From: Candidatus Zixiibacteriota bacterium | Lineage (GTDB): Bacteria > Zixibacteria > MSB-5A5 > GN15 > JAAZOE01 | Direction of reading: 5' to 3' | Assembly (NCBI GenBank): GCA_012797915.1 | Contig: JAAZOE010000209.1 | Location: 1 to 5,790, forward strand | DNA length: 5,790 bases | Shown: positions 1 through 5,551 of the stretch, piece by piece | Numbering within the stretch: position 1 is the first letter of the stretch | Layout: each line of letters starts with the position of its first letter | Position numbers and translations under genes: made by a program | The notes under the pieces: generated by a model | Databases searched by the model: none | Seen by the model: the letters and a program-made list of their open reading frames with translations, nothing else | Told to the model about the DNA's origin: nothing

Positions 1-657
1 GCCCTGGACCTGCCGGGGCACGGGCATACCGAGGCGGATCTGGAACATCTCGATTTCGGATCGCTGGCCGATGCCGTGGCGGCGTTCGCCTATGACCATT
101 TCGACCGCCCGGCGGTGCTGGTCGGGTACTCGCTGGGAGGGCGGGTGGCGCTGCAGGCGGCGTTGAGCCATCCGGACCGGTTCCGGGGGCTGGTGCTGGA
201 ATCGGCCTCAGCCGGCATCGAGGACGAGACCGAGCGGCGGCAGCGGTTGCAGCAGGATGAGGCCGTGGCAACCCGATTGGGCGCCACCGACATGCGTAAT
301 TTCCTGATCGAATGGTATCGACAACCGTTGTTCGCCTCGTTGTCGCCCGAGACCGTGGCCGGAATTATCGACCGCAAGGCGCACAATGATCCCGGGCGGC
401 TGGCCGAGGTGGTGGTCAAACTTTCCTCCGGGCAGCAGCCATCGCTGTGGGACCGGCTGTCCTCCTGGAACAAGCCGACCCTGATCGTGGCCGGCGAATT
501 GGATGACAAATATCGAGCGTTGGCCACCCGTCTGGCCGGCCAGATGAAAAGAAGCGTGTTGCAGATTATCCCCGGGGCCGGGCATATCGTTCATCTGGAA
601 AACAACGCCGCGTTTGTCGCGACCTTGAAATCGTTTCTGGACGCGTATATCTTGTAG
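1..657 (+). CDS. menH: SHCHC synthase MenH (alpha/beta hydrolase fold), 5'-truncated by the window edge
   Basis: MenH eliminates pyruvate from SEPHCHC to give SHCHC in cytosolic menaquinone synthesis. The frame is open from base 1, and the first visible residues, DLPGHG, are a conserved internal motif of the family. The true start is therefore upstream, roughly 50 residues away judged by the usual 250-270 residue length; 218 residues are visible. The nucleophile elbow GYSLGGR places Ser at window residue 44 (bases 130-132), with an Arg four residues on as in E. coli MenH. A WYRQPLFASL segment near residue 105 also resembles MenH. The acid is the first Asp of GELDDKY (residue 168), and the catalytic His is in GAGH (residue 195). 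The GTG at base 76 is not a credible start, because it would discard the conserved DLPGHG motif. It is followed 29 nt later by menB. Other alpha/beta hydrolases share the fold, but the motifs and the men context make MenH very likely. Confidence 0.93.
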   Translation, partial: ALDLPGHGHTEADLEHLDFGSLADAVAAFAYDHFDRPAVLVGYSLGGRVALQAALSHPDRFRGLVLESASAGIEDETERRQRLQQDEAVATRLGATDMRNFLIEWYRQPLFASLSPETVAGIIDRKAHNDPGRLAEVVVKLSSGQQPSLWDRLSSWNKPTLIVAGELDDKYRALATRLAGQMKRSVLQIIPGAGHIVHLENNAAFVATLKSFLDAYIL

Positions 658-673
658 TCATCGCCGTCCGAGC

Positions 674-680
674 AAAGGAG
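674..680 (+). promoter_or_regulatory. menB ribosome binding site
   Basis: AAAGGAG lies six bases before the GTG at 687. It supports that non-ATG start for menB. The 29-nt gap after menH holds this site and nothing else I recognise. Confidence 0.8.
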
Positions 681-686
681 TCTGCC

Positions 687-1505
687 GTGCCGATCATCTG
701 GAAGCCGGTCGGGAAATTCGAGGATATCCTCTATCACAAGGCCGAGGGAATCGCCAGGATAACCATCAACCGTCCCGAGGTCCGCAATGCCTTCCGTCCG
801 CTGACGGTGATGGAGCTGTCGCAGGCGTTTGCCGACGCCCGCGAGGACGGCGAAATCGGCGTGGTGATCCTGACCGGGCAGGGGAAAGAGGCGTTCTGTT
901 CCGGCGGCGACCAGAAAATCCGGGGGGAAGCCGGGTATGTCGATGACCAGGGGGTGCATCGCCTCAACGTGCTGGACCTGCAGCGGCAAATCCGGACCCT
1001 GCCCAAGCCGGTGATCGCCATGGTGGCCGGGTATGCCATCGGTGGCGGGCATGTCCTGCATCTGCTGTGCGATCTGACCATCGCCGCCGACAACGCCCGT
1101 TTCGGCCAGACCGGCCCAAAGGTCGGGTCGTTCGACGGCGGCTATGGCTCCAGCTACATGGCCCGGATCGTCGGCCAGAAGAAAGCCCGCGAGATTTGGT
1201 TCCTCTGCCGCCAGTATGACGCCCGGCAGGCGCTGGAGATGGGTTTGGTCAACACCGTCGTTCCCTATGACCGACTGGAGGAAGAGACAATCAGCTGGTG
1301 CCGGGAAATCCTAGCCAACAGCCCGATGGCTATCCGCTGCCTGAAAGCGGCGCTCAACGCCGACTGCGACGGCCAGGCCGGACTGCAGGAACTGGCCGGA
1401 AATACCACCATGCTTTTTTACATGACCGAGGAGGGGCAGGAGGGGAAGAAAGCATTCGTGGAGAAACGAAAGCCCGACTTTTCCAAGTTCCCCCGCCGGC
1501 CGTGA
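687..1505 (+). CDS. menB: 1,4-dihydroxy-2-naphthoyl-CoA synthase (naphthoate synthase) MenB
   Basis: MenB is a cytosolic crotonase-fold enzyme that closes the second ring, converting OSB-CoA to DHNA-CoA by an intramolecular Claisen condensation. The 272-residue product has the family hallmarks in order: CSGGDQ (residues 71-76), the oxyanion region AGYAIGGGH (114-122), GQTGPKVGSFDGGYGSSY (140-157), YDARQALEMGLVN (177-189) and the C-terminal EKRKPDFSKFPR (259-270). With a constant 13-residue offset to E. coli numbering as I recall it, Gln141, Gly143 and Trp171 match the bicarbonate-binding Gln154/Gly156/Trp184. Tyr84, Asp150 and Tyr245 match Tyr97, Asp163 and Tyr258. This makes it a type I, bicarbonate-dependent MenB rather than the type II form, which has Asp at the Gly position. 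The GTG start is supported by AAAGGAG upstream. It lies between menH and menA on the same strand, probably in one operon. Confidence 0.97.
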   Translation: MPIIWKPVGKFEDILYHKAEGIARITINRPEVRNAFRPLTVMELSQAFADAREDGEIGVVILTGQGKEAFCSGGDQKIRGEAGYVDDQGVHRLNVLDLQRQIRTLPKPVIAMVAGYAIGGGHVLHLLCDLTIAADNARFGQTGPKVGSFDGGYGSSYMARIVGQKKAREIWFLCRQYDARQALEMGLVNTVVPYDRLEEETISWCREILANSPMAIRCLKAALNADCDGQAGLQELAGNTTMLFYMTEEGQEGKKAFVEKRKPDFSKFPRRP

Positions 1506-1527
1506 TCCGCATCCGCCGGATACGGCC
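1498..1527 (+). other. Bulged hairpin across the menB stop codon and the menB-menA gap
   Basis: The left arm GGCCGTGATCCG (1498-1509) and right arm CGGATACGGCC (1517-1527) are exact reverse complements except for one bulged G at 1504. They form an 11-bp stem with a 7-nt loop. The menB TGA (1503-1505) lies in the left arm, and the menA start is 11 nt past the stem. No T-run follows, so it is not a canonical intrinsic terminator. It could limit menA translation, act as a processing or stability element, or be chance in GC-rich sequence; function is inferred. Confidence 0.55.
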
Positions 1528-1538
1528 TCGAAGAAACG

Positions 1539-2435
1539 ATGACTACCGCTGCCGAAAAAATCTCTCCGGCAAAAATCTGGTTCTTGGCGGCGCGGCCGAA
1601 AACCCTGCCGGCCGGTCTGGTCCCGGCCCTCTGCGGCGGGGCGCTGGCGTATGCCGAAAACGTCTTCCACCTGCCGTCGTTTCTGGCGGCGGTCTTCGGC
1701 GCGGTCATGATTCAGATCGGGGCCAACTATGCCAATGACCTGTTCGATCATCTCAAACGAACCGACACCGCTGAACGGATCGGCCCGACCCGCGCCACCC
1801 AGGCGGGATGGGTAACCCCGAAGCAGATGGCCCTGGCTACCGCCGTTGTTTCCACACTGGCGACCCTGGCCGGAATCTATCTGGTGTATCGCGGCGGCTG
1901 GCCGATCGTGATCATCGGCCTGGCCTCGATCGCCTGCGGCATCCTGTACACCGCCGGGCCGTTGGCCCTGGGATATATCGGGGTGGCCGACCTGTTCGTG
2001 CTGATTTTCTTCGGCCCGGTGGCTTTGGCCGGGACGTTTTATGTGCAGGCGTTGACCGTCACTTGGCCGATCATCGCCGCCGGGTTCGCCTTCGGGATGA
2101 TTTCGACCGCCATCCTGACGGTCAACAATCTTCGCGATATCGAGACCGACCGCAAAGGAGGGAAGAAGAGCCTGGCGGTCATTTTCGGGCGGATGTTTGC
2201 CCGGATGGAATATGTCGTGATGCTGGTCGGGGCGGTGGTGGTGGCGATTGTGCCGGCGATAACGGAACGGAAACCGTTTTTGTTCCTGACGATACTCTAT
2301 CTGCCTATGGCAATTGGACCGATAAAAACCGTTTTCACGTCAACGGACGGCGAACGCTTGAACAACACCCTGGCGGCCACCGGCCGGCTTCTGCTGGTGT
2401 ATGGGTTCCTTTTCAGCCTGGGGTGGATGTTGTGA
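1539..2435 (+). CDS. menA: 1,4-dihydroxy-2-naphthoate polyprenyltransferase MenA
   Basis: MenA is an integral membrane UbiA-superfamily enzyme. It attaches a polyprenyl chain to DHNA with loss of CO2, giving demethylmenaquinone. The 298 residues are close to the usual length of about 300. An N-terminal RPKTLPAG (19-26) is typical of MenA. The first Asp-rich motif is NYANDLFD (63-70) with a further Asp at 76, and the second is NNLRDIETD (196-204); these bind Mg2+-diphosphate. A late GERLNNTLAATGRLLL (271-286) is also characteristic. Several hydrophobic segments are visible, for example about 29-62, 98-117, 121-140, 147-171, 175-195, 224-240 and 247-263. The ATG at 1539 has only a weak purine-rich AAGAA ahead of it, and a hairpin lies just upstream, so translation may be lower than for menB. 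Its TGA overlaps the menC GTG. The Asp motifs alone would allow other UbiA enzymes; the men context makes MenA clear. Confidence 0.95.
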   Translation: MTTAAEKISPAKIWFLAARPKTLPAGLVPALCGGALAYAENVFHLPSFLAAVFGAVMIQIGANYANDLFDHLKRTDTAERIGPTRATQAGWVTPKQMALATAVVSTLATLAGIYLVYRGGWPIVIIGLASIACGILYTAGPLALGYIGVADLFVLIFFGPVALAGTFYVQALTVTWPIIAAGFAFGMISTAILTVNNLRDIETDRKGGKKSLAVIFGRMFARMEYVVMLVGAVVVAIVPAITERKPFLFLTILYLPMAIGPIKTVFTSTDGERLNNTLAATGRLLLVYGFLFSLGWML

Positions 2436-3517
2436 AAATCACTTCAGTTGCCATCCAGGGATATTGCCACCGCTTGTTGGCGCCGCTACGGTTGTCATCC
2501 GGAGTGATTTCGGAGCGGCAGGGGGTCATGATTCGCATCCTCGCCGACAACGGCATGGTCGGATATGGCGAAGCGGCGCCGTTGCCGGGATTTTCACCGG
2601 AAACGCTGGAAGCAACCACCAAAATCCTCGGGCAAATAGAATCCGCATGGCAAGGGAAGACAGTCCCGGCATCCCTCGATGAAATCAGCAATATGGTCCG
2701 GCAGGTCATCCCGGCAGGATATCCCGCGGCCGTCTTCGGCCTGGAAACGGCGCTCGGCGATCTGGCCGCGCAAGCATCGGGCCGTCCGCTGGCGCTCTGG
2801 CTGAATGCGAAAGCGGCGAGGGAAGTCCCTGTCAACTATTTGATCACCGGGACGAAACCCGATCAGGATACAACTGCGGCGGATTTCGAACGGGGTAAAT
2901 ATGCGGTGACGAAGATCAAGGTCGGCCACAGATCGGAAGAGGACGATATCGCTTTCGTCCGCGGACTCGTCGACCTTCTGGGCGGCAATATCACTCTCCG
3001 GCTGGATGCCAACCGACAGTGGACCTATGACACCGCGGTCCGCGTTTTGAATGGTCTGCGGCAGTACGGGATCGAATATGTGGAGGAGCCGCTGGATAAT
3101 CCCTTGCCGGCGCAGTTGATCCGGTTGAAAGCCGAGACCGGCATCAGAATAGCACTGGATGAAACCCCGGCTGAACTCGGCGGCGTTGAGGCATGGCTCT
3201 CGTCAGCGGCCGTCGATGTCCTAATCATCAAGCCCACAATCATAGGCGGAATCGCCCGCGCCGTACAGCTGAAAGAAACAGCTCAAAGATATAATCGTTC
3301 CGTCGTCGTCACCTCCACCTTCGAAAGCAACATCGGATTAATGGCCTTGGTGCATCTGGCGGCGGCGATCAGTCCGGGCACCGCCTGCGGGCTGGACACC
3401 CGCTCGCTATTCAATACAGGTATTATCTCCCTGCAACTCTCCGTCAAAAACGGCGCGATCGCCGTGCCGGAAAAACCGGGTCTCGGTCTGGATGCCCGTG
3501 TATGGGAGACGATATGA
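2432..3517 (+). CDS. menC: o-Succinylbenzoate synthase MenC (enolase superfamily)
   Basis: MenC dehydrates SHCHC to o-succinylbenzoate in the cytosol. From the GTG at 2432 the protein has 361 residues, normal for the family. The N-terminal capping domain runs to about residue 125, with GYGEAAPLPGFS at 44-55. The barrel domain carries the catalytic KIK pair (Lys161/Lys163), metal ligands Asp192 (RLDANRQW), Glu218 (YVEEP) and Asp243 (ALDET), and the opposing Lys267 (IIKPTIIGG). All expected catalytic residues are present. The reading frame stays open far upstream inside menA, so the start must be chosen. GTG 2432 makes a GTGA overlap with the menA stop, begins MKITSVAIQG as expected for MenC, and has GGTGGA four bases ahead. 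A GTG at 2423 is possible but has no ribosome binding site. Some superfamily members racemise N-acylamino acids or dipeptides; the neighbours favour OSB synthase. Confidence 0.94.
   Translation: MKITSVAIQGYCHRLLAPLRLSSGVISERQGVMIRILADNGMVGYGEAAPLPGFSPETLEATTKILGQIESAWQGKTVPASLDEISNMVRQVIPAGYPAAVFGLETALGDLAAQASGRPLALWLNAKAAREVPVNYLITGTKPDQDTTAADFERGKYAVTKIKVGHRSEEDDIAFVRGLVDLLGGNITLRLDANRQWTYDTAVRVLNGLRQYGIEYVEEPLDNPLPAQLIRLKAETGIRIALDETPAELGGVEAWLSSAAVDVLIIKPTIIGGIARAVQLKETAQRYNRSVVVTSTFESNIGLMALVHLAAAISPGTACGLDTRSLFNTGIISLQLSVKNGAIAVPEKPGLGLDARVWETI
3504..3508 (+). promoter_or_regulatory. menE ribosome binding site that decides its start
   Basis: GGGAG lies inside the 3' end of menC, five bases before the ATG at 3514. 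It favours that start over the in-frame ATG at 3502, which has no such site ahead and contains this one. Confidence 0.65.
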
Positions 3518-4992
3518 ACCGCCTGATTGCCTGCCCCCTCCGTATCGCGGCCAGGACGACCCCCGACCGGATCGCCCTGTCCGACCCCGACCGGTCGATG
3601 ACATTTGCGGAGTGGGATGCGGCCGCGGTCGGAACGGTGGAAAGCTTCCAGGCCGGAGGCATCCTCCCCGGTCAGGCCGTCGCCGTGCTGGGCCGGAATT
3701 CCATCGACTATGCCGTTCTGTTCTTCGCCGCCCTGCGATACGGCCTCATCCTGACTCCCCTGAATACGCGTCTGACCGTTGCCGACTGGCGGCAACAATT
3801 GTCGGCGGTGCATTGCCGTCTGGTTGTCGCCGACCGCGAGTTCCAGCCGCAGGCGATCGACCTGGGGATTCCCTCAGTATCGATGACAAACATCATCGCC
3901 GGCACCGCGGCGGATGTCGACCGGGACGTCGAAGTGGAAATGCCGCCGGACCGCGACGCGCTCCTGATATTCAGTTCCGGCAGTACCGGTCGGCCGCGGG
4001 GCGTGGTTTTGACCGGCGGCAACCTGTACTTCAGCGCTCTGGGCCTGGCGACCATTCTGCCGCCGGGACCGGAGGATGTCTGGCTGGCGGTGTTACCCTT
4101 CTTTCATATCGGGGGGATTTCGATTCTCTACCGTGCCGCGCTGGGCGCCTGCGGGGTCCATATCCGGCCTTGTTTCGATGCCGCCGATGTCCTGGAAACT
4201 CTCGCCCCTGCCCGCATCACTCTCCTGCCGCTGGTGCCGACCATGCTGGGAGAATTACTGGCCGCCGATTCCGCCAATCTTCTTCGCGGCCTGAAGGCGA
4301 TCATCGTCGGCGGCGCCGCCTTCGATGCCTCCCTGCGCCGGGAGGCCGAGGCCAAACGATTGCCGATCTTGACCACCTATGGCCAGACCGAGACGGCCTC
4401 GATGGTGACGATTCTCGACAAAAGCGATCGTCCCGAGTTGTGGTCGACGGCGGGCAGGGTTCTGCCCTATCGGGAAATCATGATTGCCTCGGATGATGGC
4501 GAGCCGGTTCCGGCGGGGACCATGGGACGGATTCTGGTGCGGGGAGAGGTCGTGGCCGGACGGCTTTTGGCCGGTCTCCAGGTCCGGTGCCGGCCGGAGG
4601 ATTGGTTCGACACCGGGGACAACGGAGTGATGAATGCGTCCGGGTATCTCAAGGTGATGGGGCGGGGGGACAGCATCATCGTTTCCGGCGGAGAAAACAT
4701 CGACCTGACCAGAATCGAAGCGATATTGACCGGGGTTTCCGGCGTCAAGGGGGCCGTGGTTCTGGCCCGGGCGGACAAAAAGTGGGGCCATCGTCCCGTG
4801 GCGTTCGTCGAGCCCTCGGGCGAGGACATTTCGGAGGAGAGGATCCGGGAAGAGCTGGGGGCGCAGCTGCCCCGTTTCATGCATCCCGACCGGATCATCA
4901 TCGTCCGCCCCCTGCCTCTAACCGCCACCGGCAAATATGACCGGGCGGCGCTTAGGGAACGATACGCAAAAATACTCGGAGTCGATGATTAG
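3514..4992 (+). CDS. menE: o-Succinylbenzoate-CoA ligase MenE (adenylate-forming enzyme)
   Basis: MenE activates o-succinylbenzoate with ATP and CoA to OSB-CoA, the MenB substrate. The 492-residue product shows the ANL-family motifs in order: A3 P-loop FSSGSTGRPRG (153-163), LPFFHIGG (194-201), A5 YGQTET (289-294), A7 WFDTGD (364-369), hinge/A8 GRGDSIIVSGGENI (383-396) and A10 PLTATGKYDR (468-477), whose Lys474 is the likely adenylation lysine. Two small departures are visible. The A3 Lys of the usual PKG is Arg162, and the residues after GGENI are DL rather than the common YP. Neither implies loss of function. The ATG at 3514 overlaps the menC TGA as ATGA and has GGGAG ahead; ATG 3502 would add only four residues. 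On motifs alone it could be another acyl-CoA ligase, but its length and its place directly after menC make MenE the best call. Confidence 0.93.
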   Translation: MNRLIACPLRIAARTTPDRIALSDPDRSMTFAEWDAAAVGTVESFQAGGILPGQAVAVLGRNSIDYAVLFFAALRYGLILTPLNTRLTVADWRQQLSAVHCRLVVADREFQPQAIDLGIPSVSMTNIIAGTAADVDRDVEVEMPPDRDALLIFSSGSTGRPRGVVLTGGNLYFSALGLATILPPGPEDVWLAVLPFFHIGGISILYRAALGACGVHIRPCFDAADVLETLAPARITLLPLVPTMLGELLAADSANLLRGLKAIIVGGAAFDASLRREAEAKRLPILTTYGQTETASMVTILDKSDRPELWSTAGRVLPYREIMIASDDGEPVPAGTMGRILVRGEVVAGRLLAGLQVRCRPEDWFDTGDNGVMNASGYLKVMGRGDSIIVSGGENIDLTRIEAILTGVSGVKGAVVLARADKKWGHRPVAFVEPSGEDISEERIREELGAQLPRFMHPDRIIIVRPLPLTATGKYDRAALRERYAKILGVDD

Positions 4993-5408
4993 GCCGATTC
5001 CCCGGCGGCGGCGGACAGCCGTTTCTTGAATTCCTCCGGAAAAGCGGTCGGGCGGAAGGTGCGGCCATCGACGGCGACATGGACCGTCTTCACCCGGGCC
5101 AGAAGGCGGCCGTCCTCGGCGGTGAACCGGAACTGCAGGGCAAAGGATCGTTCGCCGATCTCGGTTACCGAGGCGGCGATTTCGACGGTGTCCCCGACGC
5201 GCAACGGGTGCAGGTAGTCGGCCTCGGCGTGGGCGATGGGAATGATGAAATCCCCCGCCGCGAATCGTTCAGAGAAACGGTATCCCATCTGTTTCAGGAA
5301 TTGTTCGTATACATCATGGGCGATCCGGAACAGGTTGGCGAAAAAGACCACCCCGGCGGCGTCGGAATCGTGCAGCTTGACCGTATAATAGTCGGTGAAC
5401 GGGGCCAT
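4989..5408 (-). CDS. Hotdog-fold acyl-CoA thioesterase, probable DHNA-CoA hydrolase
   Basis: This 139-residue protein belongs to the 4-hydroxybenzoyl-CoA thioesterase-like hotdog family. The N-terminal signature HDSDAAGVVFFANLFR (13-28) carries the presumed catalytic Asp16, and YEQFL (34-38) follows on the long helix. The hotdog strands run to about residue 115, with HPLRVGDTVEI at 67-77. The signature resembles cyanobacterial Slr0204-type DHNA-CoA thioesterases, which free DHNA for MenA. That role is inferred from the family plus its position beside menE; YbgC-like or other aryl/acyl-CoA specificity remains possible, so I give no symbol. The ATG has GGAGGAAA ahead at 5412-5419 (minus strand) with good spacing. 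It has its own promoter and converges on menE: its TAA (4989-4991) overlaps the menE TAG (4990-4992), leaving no room for a terminator between them. Confidence 0.85.
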   Translation of the reverse strand: MAPFTDYYTVKLHDSDAAGVVFFANLFRIAHDVYEQFLKQMGYRFSERFAAGDFIIPIAHAEADYLHPLRVGDTVEIAASVTEIGERSFALQFRFTAEDGRLLARVKTVHVAVDGRTFRPTAFPEEFKKRLSAAAGESA

Positions 5409-5414
5409 CGGTTT

Positions 5415-5419
5415 CCTCC
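5415..5419 (-). promoter_or_regulatory. Thioesterase ribosome binding site
   Basis: GGAGG on the minus strand lies six bases ahead of the ATG at 5408. It is the best Shine-Dalgarno match in the window and fixes the thioesterase start. Confidence 0.85.
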
Positions 5420-5438
5420 GGAATTATCGCGACGGTTC

Positions 5439-5467
5439 AATATAGCGCCCGAAACCGCCGGAGTCAA
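5439..5467 (-). promoter_or_regulatory. Sigma70-like promoter of the thioesterase
   Basis: Read on the minus strand, TTGACT (5467-5462) is followed after exactly 17 bases by TATATT (5444-5439). That is 5/6 to each consensus box with optimal spacing. Transcription would start near 5432, giving a leader of about 24 nt that contains the GGAGG site. Position and quality together make this a convincing prediction, though untested. Confidence 0.72.
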
Positions 5468-5528
5468 AAGGGTTTGGACATTTTCCGGCGGATTGCGGGG
5501 CTCTCCGGGAAGTCCTTGACAAACCCTT
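5468..5528. repeat. Inverted repeat between the divergent promoters (possible operator)
   Basis: AAGGGTTTG (5468-5476) and CAAACCCTT (5520-5528) are perfect 9-bp inverted copies. With gaps, the match extends inward: left arm 5468-5488 and right arm 5505-5528 share GGAC and CCGG blocks, with 5489-5504 as centre. The left copy abuts the minus-strand -35 box, and the right copy overlaps the last two bases of the plus-strand -35 box. Neither predicted transcript would include the whole repeat, so a DNA-level operator is more plausible than an RNA hairpin. No regulator is identified. Confidence 0.4.
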
Positions 5529-5544
5529 CGAATTAGCGTATTAA
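5516..5544 (+). promoter_or_regulatory. Sigma70-like promoter upstream of the methyltransferase
   Basis: A perfect TTGACA (5516-5521) is followed after 17 bases by TATTAA (5539-5544), which is 4/6 to the -10 consensus. The start point would fall near 5551, at or one base before the ATG at 5552. This implies an almost leaderless transcript, although a Shine-Dalgarno-like AAGGA (5543-5547) overlaps the -10 box. The boxes are good; the geometry is odd. Confidence 0.55.
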
Positions 5545-5551
5545 GGAAACA

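Noticed and set aside
76..657. GTG at 76 as the start of a short complete hydrolase
   Set aside because: Conserved MenH residues (DLPGHG) precede it in frame, and a protein starting there would lack an essential part of the fold. The gene is simply cut by the window edge.
591..1061. Minus-strand open frame opposite menB, and similar long ones opposite menH, menC and menE
   Set aside because: They mirror strongly conserved plus-strand enzymes, carry no recognisable domains and lack convincing start signals. They are shadows of codon bias.
1808..2431. Long open frame in another phase inside menA that reads into menC, suggesting an overlapping gene or a much longer MenC
   Set aside because: The peptide is rich in Arg, Gly and Asp with no domain signature, as expected of an out-of-phase frame in GC-rich coding sequence. 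MenC motifs and its usual N-terminus begin only at 2432.
2432..3517. menC as a horizontally acquired insert, because parts look slightly less GC-biased than menB
   Set aside because: The difference is small by eye. The gene is joined by 4-nt overlaps on both sides, and its function fits the pathway.
3492..4496. 334-codon open frame overlapping menE in another phase
   Set aside because: It has a Pro/Arg/Gly-rich low-complexity composition with no motifs, and it lies within the well-supported MenE frame.
5468..5528. The intergenic inverted repeat as an intrinsic terminator
   Set aside because: It lies between two promoters firing outward, has no T-run after a GC stem, and no gene ends into it: menE and the thioesterase end at about 4990.
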